Of a DNA stretch of 12,006 bases, positions 1 through 6,724 are shown piece after piece; positions within the stretch are counted from its first letter, which is position 1, and each line of letters begins with the position of its first letter. Both the position numbers and the translations under genes were made by a program. This stretch comes from DASPKA01 sp035628335 (lineage in GTDB: Bacteria; Patescibacteriota; Doudnabacteria; UBA920): the NCBI GenBank assembly GCA_035628335.1, contig DASPKA010000042.1, positions 1-12,006 on the forward strand, in the 5' to 3' direction. The notes below the pieces were generated by a model. That model was not told the DNA's origin, did not search any database, and saw only the letters and a program-made list of their open reading frames with translations.

Positions 1-1475
1 AAGCTTTTACTAAATTGACGGTTTCTCAGCCTATAGATTTTCAAAAAGCAGAACAAAACAAACAAAGCCAGCAAGATGCATTGGCAAAGGCGTATGAGGA
101 CGCACTCAATACAATTTCAAGCGCATACTTGAACTTGCCTACTATTATGTCCAAGTTGGACAGTATTCTTTATGGAACAGAGATTGCAAACACGCAAACC
201 TCTATTCCACCAGGTAGCCGAAATATTGACTCGCTTGGTAATACCGTCGGCCCTGACTACAGAAGTGTACTTGACTTGTATGCTACAGGTGCGGACCGCG
301 ACTACCAGCTTGCAAGAAAAAAGTTTGACGCATCGTTTCTAGATTTTAAAAACACAACGAGATATGAAAAGCCAGAGAAGACTGAGAGTCTGCTTGCGCT
401 TAATGTAGACACTATCAAAGCAATTGCGCAAGCAGCAAAGAGCGCTGGAAATATGTTCGACAAGTGGGTTGACCTTCGCACGCAGCAGAACTATGGCACG
501 TTCCAGCAGGTCACCACGTTCCAGTCAAATTTAAACGTTTACATAGGACAAGCCAACAGTGCCTTAGCAAATATTTTGGCTGCTCAGAAAAACATAGCGG
601 ATACAAAACAGGCACTACTAGATGCAACAAATACACTAAGCACCCTGGCTCAGAACAATCCACGCGACCTTGAGTCAGCGCAGAATTTGCTTAATGAAAA
701 GAAAGCCAACTTTGAAAAGCTTGCCAAAGGAGCAGATACGCTGGATATTCAAAGTGCGCAGCTTAACGTGCAAAAAGCACAGAACAGTCTATATGACGCT
801 TCACAAAAACTCGCGGATTACACTATTAAAGCACCTCAAGATGGTGTGGTTGCTAAGCTCAGTGTTAAGGTGGGAGACGTGGTCACCTCGGGCACTACTG
901 TTGCTACGTTTTTTGCTAAACAGCAGATTGCAGAAATTGCACTCAATGAAGTTGATGTAGCAAAAGTAAAAAATGGGCAAAAAGCAACCATGACTGTAGA
1001 GGCAGTAGAAGGACTGGAAATAACAGGAAGTGTGGCACAAATAGACGCTATAGGCGCAGCGTCTCAGGGTGTGGTTTCATATACAGTAAAAATTATTCTA
1101 GATACTCAAGATGATCGCATACGCCCAGGCATGAGTGTTTCTGCAAATATTCTTACGAACGTAAAAACAGATGTTCTTATAGTTCCGGGAAGCGCAGTAA
1201 AGACAAGAAGTGCAAATTCAGCCGAAGGAGGAGGAAAGTATGTACAAATTTTAAATGGAGCTGAAGTGACTCAACAAAGTGTAATAACCGGCCTGAGTAA
1301 CGACACCTCGGTTGAAATAGTCAGCGGACTCAAGGAAGGCGACCAGGTGGTGACTCAGACCATAGATCCAAGTAAGGCTACAATTACTACCGGCACGCAA
1401 CGAACCGGCGGTTCTGGTATCCCGGGCTTTGGCGGAGGAGGCGGGGGTGGTGTTATGTTCAGAGCAATAAGATAA
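1..1475 (+). CDS. MacA-like periplasmic adaptor (HlyD/membrane-fusion family), 5' partial
   Basis: Adaptor subunit of a MacAB-type ABC exporter; it would stand on the outer face of the membrane and couple the permease to substrate. The reading frame is open to the window edge (from base 3), so the signal/membrane anchor and first lipoyl half are missing; the TTG at base 15 is not a convincing start. Numbering from base 15, residues 1-170 are mostly helical. A coiled-coil segment rich in A/Q/N/K (about 172-265) follows, then the second lipoyl half (about 268-298, motif YTIKAPQDGVVAKL), beta-barrel and membrane-proximal domains (300-455), and a Gly-rich tail ending GGGGGGGVMFRAIR. The helical region before the hairpin is much longer than in classical MacA. 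The stop is separated from the ATPase ATG by one base, so translation is probably coupled. The family call is firm; the substrate is unknown. Confidence 0.88.
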   Translation, partial: AFTKLTVSQPIDFQKAEQNKQSQQDALAKAYEDALNTISSAYLNLPTIMSKLDSILYGTEIANTQTSIPPGSRNIDSLGNTVGPDYRSVLDLYATGADRDYQLARKKFDASFLDFKNTTRYEKPEKTESLLALNVDTIKAIAQAAKSAGNMFDKWVDLRTQQNYGTFQQVTTFQSNLNVYIGQANSALANILAAQKNIADTKQALLDATNTLSTLAQNNPRDLESAQNLLNEKKANFEKLAKGADTLDIQSAQLNVQKAQNSLYDASQKLADYTIKAPQDGVVAKLSVKVGDVVTSGTTVATFFAKQQIAEIALNEVDVAKVKNGQKATMTVEAVEGLEITGSVAQIDAIGAASQGVVSYTVKIILDTQDDRIRPGMSVSANILTNVKTDVLIVPGSAVKTRSANSAEGGGKYVQILNGAEVTQQSVITGLSNDTSVEIVSGLKEGDQVVTQTIDPSKATITTGTQRTGGSGIPGFGGGGGGGVMFRAIR

Positions 1476-1476
1476 T

Positions 1477-2154
1477 ATGATAGTATGTAAAAACATAAAA
1501 AAGGTTTACGATAGTGGGGAGCATGAGACTGTTGTTTTAAAAGGCATAAGCTTTTCTATTGCTGATGGTGAGTTTGTGGCTATTATGGGTCCTTCTGGAA
1601 GTGGTAAGTCAACGCTCATGCATATTATAGGCGCGCTTGACTCGCCAACCAGTGGTAGCTATTTTCTTGATGGCAAAGATGTGTCTAAGCTTTCTGATAA
1701 TGAACTTGCTGAGGTGCGTAAAAACAACATCGGTTTTGTATTTCAAGCGTTTAACTTACTACCACGCGCAACTGTGGTCCGCAATGTAGCGCTCCCACTT
1801 ATCTACTCTGAAACGCCGAAGCAGGAACGTGAAAAACTCGCTAAGGCAGCATTACAGAGTGCGGGCTTTGACGAAAGCAGGTATGAAAATTTGTCAAATC
1901 AGCTTTCCGGTGGACAAATGCAGCGTGTAGCTATTGCTCGAGCCTTAGTGAACAACCCTAAGCTTGTTTTGGCAGATGAGCCCACTGGGAATTTGGATAC
2001 CACAACAGGCAAAATAGTATTAGAAACTTTTGCAAAGCTTAACAAAGAGGGTCGTACTATAGTGCTCATTACTCATGAACCTGACGTAGCAAAGCATGCA
2101 AAAAGAGTAATTTATATTAGGGACGGGAATATTATAAGGGATGAAAAGAAATAG
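1477..2154 (+). CDS. MacB/LolD-type ABC transporter ATP-binding protein
   Basis: Cytoplasmic ATPase that powers the exporter formed with the adjacent adaptor and permease. All ABC motifs are intact in 225 residues: Walker A GPSGSGKST (38-46), Q-loop Q90 in FVFQAFNLLP, signature LSGGQMQR (143-150), Walker B LVLADE (163-168), D-loop GNLD and switch His200 in LITHEP. Length and the Q-loop context FNLLP match the MacB/LolD/FtsE subfamily, in which ATPase and permease are often separate genes. The ATG at 1477 follows the adaptor stop by one base and there is no clear Shine-Dalgarno motif, which suggests translational coupling. Ends in TAG. The three-gene order adaptor-ATPase-permease supports a MacAB-type function over FtsEX or Lol; no substrate can be inferred. 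Confidence 0.95.
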   Translation: MIVCKNIKKVYDSGEHETVVLKGISFSIADGEFVAIMGPSGSGKSTLMHIIGALDSPTSGSYFLDGKDVSKLSDNELAEVRKNNIGFVFQAFNLLPRATVVRNVALPLIYSETPKQEREKLAKAALQSAGFDESRYENLSNQLSGGQMQRVAIARALVNNPKLVLADEPTGNLDTTTGKIVLETFAKLNKEGRTIVLITHEPDVAKHAKRVIYIRDGNIIRDEKK

Positions 2155-2212
2155 CCAATGACTAATTTGTAATGAAATACTTTATGCTTAAATTTGAACA
2201 TTGAGTTATTTT

Positions 2213-2238
2213 ATTAGGAATTAGTAATTAGGAATTAG
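2213..2238. repeat. Short tandem repeat, 12-bp unit with 14-bp period
   Basis: ATTAGGAATTAG occurs exactly twice, at 2213-2224 and 2227-2238, separated by TA. A partial third unit (AAATTA) follows directly. The repeat sits just upstream of the permease GTG start. The second copy supplies the only SD-like AGGA (2230-2233), 13 bases before the GTG, which is longer than usual. It may be a simple slippage product or a ribosome-loading site. Confidence 0.7.
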
Positions 2239-2246
2239 AAATTATT

Positions 2247-3467
2247 GTGCTCATATCAGATTTATTCGAAGAAACCTATTTTGCAATTACTGCTAACAAG
2301 GCTCGTACGGGCCTGACTATTTTGGGTATTGTAATTGGTATCAGCTCTGTTATTGCTATGATTGCAATTGGGCAGGGAGCTCAGGCTTCTGTTGCTTCTA
2401 ATATTCAGTCAATTGGTTCAAATTTAATTTTAGTAAGTCCAGGGTTTCAGCGCGGGATAGGGCAACAGGTTTCTACGGGCAGAGGAAACGCTACGTCTCT
2501 TAAGATTGAAGATGCCACCGCTATTGCATCTAAGGTGGATGGAGTTAGTGCTGTTTCTCCAGAGCTCAGTCGACGGTACCAGCTTATTGTGGGAGGGAAG
2601 AACACTAACACGCAAGTGGTAGGTGTTACTGACAAGTACTTACAAGTACGGAATGTGCAACTTGATACTGGAAGCTTTATTACTACCGCGCATCTTTCAA
2701 ACAACAGCAAGGTGGTAGTGCTCGGACCAACAACCAAAACAGACTTGTTTGGAGACTCAGACCCTATAGGCCAGAGTGTCCGCATTAACAGAATAGAGTT
2801 TAAGGTGGTAGGGGTAACAAAAGCAAAGGGAGGAACTGGGTTTGCAAACCAAGACGACCAGGTGTTCGTTCCGCTTTCTGCAGCAACTCGGTTCTTGGCT
2901 GGTAGCGATAATCTCTCCAACATAAGCATTCAGGCTGCAAATCCAGAAGTAATGTCATTAGTACAGGAGCAGGTTACTGCAGTACTCCTAGATGAACATA
3001 ATATCATAGACCCAGCTGACGCTGATTTTAATGTTTTAAATCAGTCAGACATAGTAGCAGCTGCTTCAAGTGTTACAGGTATTTTTACCATCCTCCTTGC
3101 GTCTATTGCAGGGATCTCGCTCTTAGTCGGAGGTATAGGCATTATGAACATGATGCTGACAACGGTAACAGAGCGTACTCGCGAGATAGGACTTCGTAAG
3201 GCAATCGGGGGAACAAGCCGAGACATAACCTTGCAGTTTTTGGCTGAAGCCGTTATGCTGACTTTCTTAGGAGGGATATTCGGTATTTTGCTAGGCTGGC
3301 TCCTTGCATTTGGTGTGACAAAATTTGCGGGCATTGCCACACAAATTTCAGTGTCGTCTATTCTGCTCGCGTGTGGGGTTTCTGCCGGCATAGGGATTGT
3401 GTTTGGGTTCTACCCTGCGCGTAGAGCTTCACGGTTGAGTCCGATAGAAGCATTGCGATATGAGTAA
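2247..3467 (+). CDS. MacB/FtsX-like ABC transporter permease
   Basis: Membrane subunit of the exporter. The 406 residues follow the MacB layout: one N-terminal TM helix (about 22-43, after the typical ANKARTGLTILGIVIG segment), a large extracytoplasmic MacB_PCD domain (about 45-270), then three TM helices (about 278-302, 331-358, 370-389). Between TM2 and TM3 lies the conserved cytoplasmic motif TERTREIGLRKAIGG (308-322). The C-terminus YPARRASRLSPIEALRYE is the hallmark end of the family. The start is GTG at 2247: a stop at 2229-2231 closes the frame upstream and no ATG lies near, so GTG is the only sensible choice. It lies 92 bases after the ATPase stop, the largest gap in this run. The family call is secure; the substrate is unknown. 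Confidence 0.94.
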   Translation: MLISDLFEETYFAITANKARTGLTILGIVIGISSVIAMIAIGQGAQASVASNIQSIGSNLILVSPGFQRGIGQQVSTGRGNATSLKIEDATAIASKVDGVSAVSPELSRRYQLIVGGKNTNTQVVGVTDKYLQVRNVQLDTGSFITTAHLSNNSKVVVLGPTTKTDLFGDSDPIGQSVRINRIEFKVVGVTKAKGGTGFANQDDQVFVPLSAATRFLAGSDNLSNISIQAANPEVMSLVQEQVTAVLLDEHNIIDPADADFNVLNQSDIVAAASSVTGIFTILLASIAGISLLVGGIGIMNMMLTTVTERTREIGLRKAIGGTSRDITLQFLAEAVMLTFLGGIFGILLGWLLAFGVTKFAGIATQISVSSILLACGVSAGIGIVFGFYPARRASRLSPIEALRYE

Positions 3468-3484
3468 TTAATATTTCAATTTCT

Positions 3485-3946
3485 ATGAAAGAAAAACAAC
3501 AAATTATAATTATAATACTGGCAATAATAGGAGTTGGGCTTGGTTCTTTTTTTGGGGGGATGAAGTACGGGCAGTCTAGGGGTGACGGTCGGTTTTTTAT
3601 GCAAGGTATGCAAAACATGACCCCACAGCAAAGGCAGCAAATGTTCCAGGCTCGTGGTGGGCAAATGTTTGGGATGGGTAATGGAGCTGGAGAGCAAGGA
3701 AGGCGCGGTGGGACGGTTGGGTTAACAGGTGGTGAGGTAATTTCAAAGGACGCTACGAGTATTACAATCAAGCTTATGGACGGCGGGTCAAAAATAGTGT
3801 TTTTTGGCTCCTCGACAACTGTAGGCAAAGCAACCATGGGTACATTGTCAGACATTACTGTGGGGTCCAATGTAATGGTGAATGGTCAGCCCAACTCTGA
3901 TGGGAGTGTCACCGCCTTGAGCATTCAATTAAGACAGGCTCAATAA
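3485..3946 (+). CDS. Small membrane-anchored protein with DUF5666-like domain
   Basis: 153 residues. One TM helix (about 7-27, IIIIILAIIGVGLGSFFGG) is preceded by a short charged N-terminus, so the rest should face outside. Residues 38-75 form a Gln/Met/Gly-rich linker (TPQQRQQMFQ and similar). Residues about 80-150 form a small beta domain: TGGEVISKDATSITIKL, then LSDITVGSNVMVNGQPNSDG and TALSIQL. This matches the DUF5666 pattern of G-x-V, 'T-I-x-I', 'D-I-x-V-G' and 'V-x-G-x-x-x-x-D-G-S-V-x-A'. That assignment comes from remembered family patterns. It starts 17 bases after the permease stop without a Shine-Dalgarno motif, and its stop is one base from the next ATG. The position suggests an accessory role to the exporter or the envelope, but this is inference. 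A second protein with this kind of domain begins at 11789. Confidence 0.82.
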   Translation: MKEKQQIIIIILAIIGVGLGSFFGGMKYGQSRGDGRFFMQGMQNMTPQQRQQMFQARGGQMFGMGNGAGEQGRRGGTVGLTGGEVISKDATSITIKLMDGGSKIVFFGSSTTVGKATMGTLSDITVGSNVMVNGQPNSDGSVTALSIQLRQAQ

Positions 3947-3947
3947 C

Positions 3948-4310
3948 ATGTCGATCTTCTCTTTCGTAAAAAAATCTATACATAAGACACTGCTTGAGCG
4001 GTCGTTTTGGATTGGGTGTTTGTGTATGCTGACTGTATTTGTCGCGTTTCGGATTGTTCGACAAATAAATAATCCTTACCGTTTTCACCCACATACACAA
4101 GTAGTAGTCGCGGATATTTCCAGCTGGATGACATTTGACTATATAAACACTGCATTTGATTTGCCGACTGATTACTTAAGGAATGCAATGCATATTAACG
4201 ACTCGCGGTACCCCAAAATTCCTATTGGTAGATACGCACAGAAAAATAAACTTAACGAAGACCAATTAATAATGCAGGTTCAGTCCTTAGTGCAGTCATA
4301 TAAGAAATAG
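3948..4310 (+). CDS. Hypothetical membrane-anchored protein
   Basis: 120 residues, not recognised. A basic N-terminus (KKSIHK) precedes one TM helix (about 20-38, FWIGCLCMLTVFVAF). A soluble part of some 80 residues follows. That part has two helical-looking segments: one around ISSWMTFDYINTAFDLPTDYL (58-77), the other around IGRYAQKNKLNEDQLIMQVQ (93-112). They recall the pattern 'W-M-T-x-x-Y-I ... x-x-P-x-x-Y-L ... L/I-x-x-A ... D-x-L-I', which I associate with small helical domains of bacterial membrane proteins; this is a resemblance only. The ATG follows the preceding stop by one base and the stop precedes the DedA ATG by 11 bases, so it is very probably co-translated with both. No catalytic motif is visible. 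Confidence 0.8.
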   Translation: MSIFSFVKKSIHKTLLERSFWIGCLCMLTVFVAFRIVRQINNPYRFHPHTQVVVADISSWMTFDYINTAFDLPTDYLRNAMHINDSRYPKIPIGRYAQKNKLNEDQLIMQVQSLVQSYKK

Positions 4311-4321
4311 CTGCTCAAGTT

Positions 4322-4942
4322 ATGGAATTTATTTTAAGCTCATTGCTTTCATATTTATTGCTGTACAAGTACGCGGTCTTATTTGGGGTGACCTACTTGG
4401 CAGCTTTAGCTCTGCCAATACCAGCGGCAGCAACGTTAATTGCTTCAGCTGCGTTTGCAAGTCAGGGGTATTTTAGTTTCACCTGGGTGGTGATAACTGC
4501 AATAACGGGAAATATTTTCGGAGATGCAACCGCGTATTGGATTGTGCGGCTTTATGGGTACAAAGCATTATATAAGCTGAGATGGCATAAATATCTGGAA
4601 TCTGGAACCTTTTTGGCCATATCCGGTCTCTTTGAGCGTCATCGTCCGCTCATTTTGTTTTTTAGTAGATTTGAAGTAATTGCCACTGTTTCAGTAAATA
4701 TTATTTCCGCTCTGCGGGGTTTGTCGTACCCCAGGTTTCTCTTATTCACCGGTCCAGGTGAAGTTGCGCAGGTTTTAGCATACGCTTCACTGGGCTATCT
4801 TTTTGGTGGAAGCTGGCAGGCGCTAAGTGCTTTCTTGGGAAACGTTTCGATTTTAGTTGTATTATTGTTTTTTATTCTCATTGGTCTCTTTTGGCGCAAA
4901 ATCGCAAAACGTGCGATTCACTCTCGTATAAGTGTTGAATAA
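4322..4942 (+). CDS. DedA-family (SNARE-associated/VTT domain) membrane protein
   Basis: Integral membrane protein of 206 residues, the usual DedA length. It shows the family's N-terminal helix with LALPIPAAATLIAS (28-42), a re-entrant segment with NIFGDATAYWIVRLYG (64-79), the core ILFFSRF (111-117) followed by ISALRGLSYPRFLLF, a glycine-containing helix GEVAQVLAYASLGYLFG (146-162), and a C-terminal TM helix ending in a basic tail. DedA proteins are proposed lipid-carrier flippases or proton-dependent transporters that maintain membrane homeostasis; which substrate this one handles cannot be told. It is the last gene of the exporter run, with no Shine-Dalgarno motif, and a terminator follows its stop directly. 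Confidence 0.9.
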   Translation: MEFILSSLLSYLLLYKYAVLFGVTYLAALALPIPAAATLIASAAFASQGYFSFTWVVITAITGNIFGDATAYWIVRLYGYKALYKLRWHKYLESGTFLAISGLFERHRPLILFFSRFEVIATVSVNIISALRGLSYPRFLLFTGPGEVAQVLAYASLGYLFGGSWQALSAFLGNVSILVVLLFFILIGLFWRKIAKRAIHSRISVE

Positions 4943-4945
4943 AGT

Positions 4946-4984
4946 AAAAAGACATCTAGCGGCTGAGCTACTAGATGCCTTTTA
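4946..4984. terminator. Bidirectional rho-independent terminator
   Basis: The hairpin has CATCTAG (4953-4959) pairing with CTAGATG (4971-4977) and an outer G-C pair. AAAAA lies on the left and CTTTT on the right, so both strands give a stem followed by a T-run. It separates the converging DedA gene (+) and the 47-residue gene (-). Confidence 0.75.
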
Positions 4985-4986
4985 TC

Positions 4987-5130
4987 TTATTCATGCGACC
5001 CTGTTTTTCTTATGGATTTGGAATTAGAGGGCTTGAAGAGGTATACAAGCCCTATCAGCACTGCGGTGATGAACAAAAAAACAAGACACAGATAAGGGAA
5101 GACGTTTAAAAACCCAATTTCACCGGACAT
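4987..5130 (-). CDS. Small single-helix membrane protein (47 residues)
   Basis: A short ORF, not a recognised family. On the - strand the ATG (5130-5128) is preceded by AAGGAG with five bases between, an ideal Shine-Dalgarno. The product begins MSGEIGFLNVFPYLCLVFLF, has one hydrophobic helix (about 10-32) and ends in a short polar, basic tail (KPSNSKSIRKTGSHE) before TAA. A promoter TGGACA-N17-TATAGT lies upstream (5203-5175), and the stop is directly followed by the shared terminator. Promoter, RBS, start, membrane helix, stop and terminator all line up, which makes it credible despite its size. It is divergent from the histidine kinase and may share its regulation. The role could be that of a small regulatory or accessory membrane peptide; nothing more can be said. 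Confidence 0.72.
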   Translation of the reverse strand: MSGEIGFLNVFPYLCLVFLFITAVLIGLVYLFKPSNSKSIRKTGSHE

Positions 5131-5135
5131 AGTTT

Positions 5136-5141
5136 CTCCTT
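5136..5141 (-). promoter_or_regulatory. Shine-Dalgarno site of the 47-residue gene
   Basis: AAGGAG on the - strand, five bases before the ATG. It is one of only three strong RBSs in the window and is a main reason for accepting this small gene. Confidence 0.75.
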
Positions 5142-5174
5142 CTCGCTGGCAATTTTTCTTAAAGCGGATAGATG

Positions 5175-5203
5175 ACTATATAATTTTCAGACATTAATGT
5201 CCA
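5175..5203 (-). promoter_or_regulatory. Sigma-70-type promoter for the 47-residue gene
   Basis: On the - strand, TGGACA (-35, 5203-5198; 5 of 6 consensus) and TATAGT (-10, 5180-5175; 5 of 6) are separated by exactly 17 bases. The predicted transcript would start near 5168 with a leader of roughly 38 bases containing the Shine-Dalgarno site. Confidence 0.6.
5190..5201. promoter_or_regulatory. Perfect 12-bp palindrome, candidate operator
   Basis: GACATTAATGTC is fully self-complementary. It overlaps the -35 box of the leftward promoter and lies at about -44 to -33 relative to the inferred start of the rightward histidine-kinase transcript. A dimeric regulator bound here could control both divergent genes. 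Its function is inferred from position and symmetry alone. Confidence 0.45.
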
Positions 5204-5221
5204 GGTCGAAAAAAATTGTTG

Positions 5222-5227
5222 TATACT
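5222..5227 (+). promoter_or_regulatory. -10 box of the histidine-kinase gene, leaderless arrangement
   Basis: TATACT ends six bases before the ATG at 5234, so transcription should begin at or next to the start codon. The -35 is poor: TGTCCA at 5198-5203 with 18-base spacing matches 3 of 6. This would fit a promoter that needs an activator, possibly acting at the adjacent palindrome. Confidence 0.5.
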
Positions 5228-5233
5228 ATACAT

Positions 5234-6565
5234 ATGCCTAAGCTTGCAGTTAATATGTATAGATTAATACTGGTGTCAGCCGGATTGCTTATTGCAATTG
5301 CGGTTTTGGCCAGTATTTTTATTTACTACCAACTGTACGACACGCAGCGGGAGGACTTGCTTGCGAGGGTTAAAACCTTCCAGGCAACGCTTTCGCCAGA
5401 TGAGCTAATTCTGCTTGATGGAGCGGACACTGATTTAGGGAACCGTGCGTATATAGAACTTAAAGATAAGCTTTTCAAGCTTAAGGCATATAACCCAGAC
5501 GTACGCTTTTTTTACGTCATGCGGATAGTAGGAAACTCTGTAATCTTTTTAGCCGACTCAGAACCACCTGACTCACGCGACTACTCGCCCCCAGGGCAGG
5601 TGTATACTGAGGCAAGCCCTTCTATAGTTTCTTTATTTCAGACCGGTGGTTCTAAGGTAGAAGTAGGGCAGGACAGGTGGGGTAAGTGGTTTTCAGGTTA
5701 TAGCGCGGTTTTGGACAATGATGGTAGTGTAGTGGCTGTTGCAGGTATAGACATATCAGCAAACCACCATATGTTTATACGACTTGCGTTTGCCTCCATT
5801 CCGCTTCTTGTAGTACTACTTATAAACATGTTGCTCTACTTCTTGCTTCGTATGAGCAAGAAGAATGAAGAGTATATAAACCTGAAGTCAGAGTATATTT
5901 CCATTGCTGCTCATGACTTGCGCACTCCGTTGACTGGTATTAAGTGGCTGGCGCAAAGTTTGCAGAACGAGTCTAAGGCAACGCTTGAGCTTTACATTAA
6001 AGGCATGCAGGATATTTCCAAGACTGCGGATCATGTTTTGGGTTCAGTGAATGACTTGTTAAATGCTTCTGCATTAGAGAAGGGTAAAGTTCGAGCACTC
6101 ATGCCTCAGCCTGTCAAAGTTGATGAAGTATTGAAGTTGTCATATACACCACTTGAGTCTGCAGCAAAAGAAAAAGGCCTGACAGTGACCTTTGAATTTT
6201 CTCAAAACGCTGACTTTACAATTTCTGTTGACCCGGATAAAATGCGCAGAGTGTTCACTAATGTGATTTCAAATGCTATCAAGTACGCAAAAGACCATGG
6301 GCAAGTTAAGATTGGGGGAGAAGTAAAAAGTAATACAGTAAAACTTTGGGTGCAAGACAACGGAATAGGGATCCCTCCTGAAGACACAACAAAAGTCTTC
6401 TCTGGATATTACCGTTCAGAGAATGCGAAGCAACGTACTACTGATGGCACTGGGCTTGGGTTGTACTACGCAAAGAGCGTGGTAGAGTCTCATGGCGGAG
6501 AGATTTTCCTAGAGTCAAAGTTAGGTGAAGGTACAACAGTATTCATAGTTCTCAAGCGACATTAA
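5234..6565 (+). CDS. Transmembrane sensor histidine kinase
   Basis: Membrane sensor kinase that would autophosphorylate and pass phosphate to a response regulator, not encoded in this window. The ATG at 5234 gives 443 residues. A TTG six codons upstream overlaps the -10 box and was rejected. TM1 is about 11-33 and TM2 about 182-206. The extracytoplasmic loop between them (about 34-181) has a Cache/PAS-like ending (DRWGKWFSGYSAVLDNDG, then VVAVAGIDIS). The HisKA domain carries SIAAHDLRTPLTG with phospho-acceptor His227. The ATPase domain has the N-box FTNVISNAIKYA (N343, N347), G1 box DNGIGI (375-380) and G2 box GTGLGL (405-410), so it should be active. There is no Shine-Dalgarno motif. It is an orphan kinase in its immediate context, divergent from the 47-residue membrane protein. 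Ligand unknown. Confidence 0.93.
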   Translation: MPKLAVNMYRLILVSAGLLIAIAVLASIFIYYQLYDTQREDLLARVKTFQATLSPDELILLDGADTDLGNRAYIELKDKLFKLKAYNPDVRFFYVMRIVGNSVIFLADSEPPDSRDYSPPGQVYTEASPSIVSLFQTGGSKVEVGQDRWGKWFSGYSAVLDNDGSVVAVAGIDISANHHMFIRLAFASIPLLVVLLINMLLYFLLRMSKKNEEYINLKSEYISIAAHDLRTPLTGIKWLAQSLQNESKATLELYIKGMQDISKTADHVLGSVNDLLNASALEKGKVRALMPQPVKVDEVLKLSYTPLESAAKEKGLTVTFEFSQNADFTISVDPDKMRRVFTNVISNAIKYAKDHGQVKIGGEVKSNTVKLWVQDNGIGIPPEDTTKVFSGYYRSENAKQRTTDGTGLGLYYAKSVVESHGGEIFLESKLGEGTTVFIVLKRH

Positions 6566-6596
6566 AATCTCCCGATGCGGCATCGGGAGATTTTAA
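6563..6596. terminator. Strong bidirectional rho-independent terminator
   Basis: The left arm AAAATCTCCCGATG (6564-6577) pairs perfectly with CATCGGGAGATTTT (6581-6594) around a CGG loop. The stem starts within the histidine-kinase TAA stop. Because the arms carry A-runs and T-runs, it should also terminate - strand transcripts, for example from the candidate small gene at 6593-6724. Confidence 0.9.
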
Positions 6597-6724
6597 TAAT
6601 ACAAAGCATTCTTGCAACAGTCGGCAATTCGCCATTGCCGGCCTTGCCATACCCAGTGTAATCCCGCAGCGCTATTTCCCATGTGGTCATGGGAGCTTGG
6701 TTGGAAAGAGTGTGTAATTTTCAT
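6593..6724 (-). CDS. Possible tiny gene (43 residues), unrecognised
   Basis: Weakly supported. On the - strand an ATG at 6724 opens a 43-residue frame beginning MKITHSFQPSSHDHMGNSAA and ending in Tyr-Tyr then TAA, placed exactly against the bidirectional terminator. GGAG precedes the ATG, but with only two bases between, which is too close for a normal Shine-Dalgarno. The composition is odd: three Trp, three His and adjacent Cys-Cys. A second - strand frame (ATG at 6690, 42 residues, beginning MTTWEIALRDYTGYGKAGNG) overlaps it and looks more like an ordinary protein, but runs through the terminator stem. No good promoter was found. The stretch could instead be a small RNA: it holds two clean hairpins (6622-6640 and 6677-6694). 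Confidence 0.28.
   Translation of the reverse strand: MKITHSFQPSSHDHMGNSAAGLHWVWQGRQWRIADCCKNALYY
6622..6640. other. Hairpin in the 6597-6771 gap
   Basis: CGGCAAT (6622-6628) and ATTGCCG (6634-6640) form a 7-bp stem with a five-base loop. It has no T-run, so it is not a terminator. It belongs to the structured stretch after the histidine kinase. Confidence 0.5.
6677..6694. other. Second hairpin in the 6597-6771 gap
   Basis: TCCCATG (6677-6683) and CATGGGA (6688-6694) form a 7-bp stem around TGGT. No T-run follows. Together with the hairpin at 6622-6640 it gives this non-coding stretch more structure than a plain spacer. Confidence 0.5.

Noticed and set aside
2447..2929. 160-residue - strand frame
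   Set aside because: It lies wholly antisense to the permease periplasmic domain, with no RBS and no recognisable protein features.
3358..3870. 170-residue - strand frame with hydrophobic stretches
   Set aside because: It spans the end of the permease and the DUF5666-like gene on the other strand, both well supported; no RBS or promoter.
5216..5233. TTG start adding six residues to the histidine kinase
   Set aside because: It overlaps the TATACT -10 box and would lie upstream of the expected transcript start; the ATG at 5234 is better.
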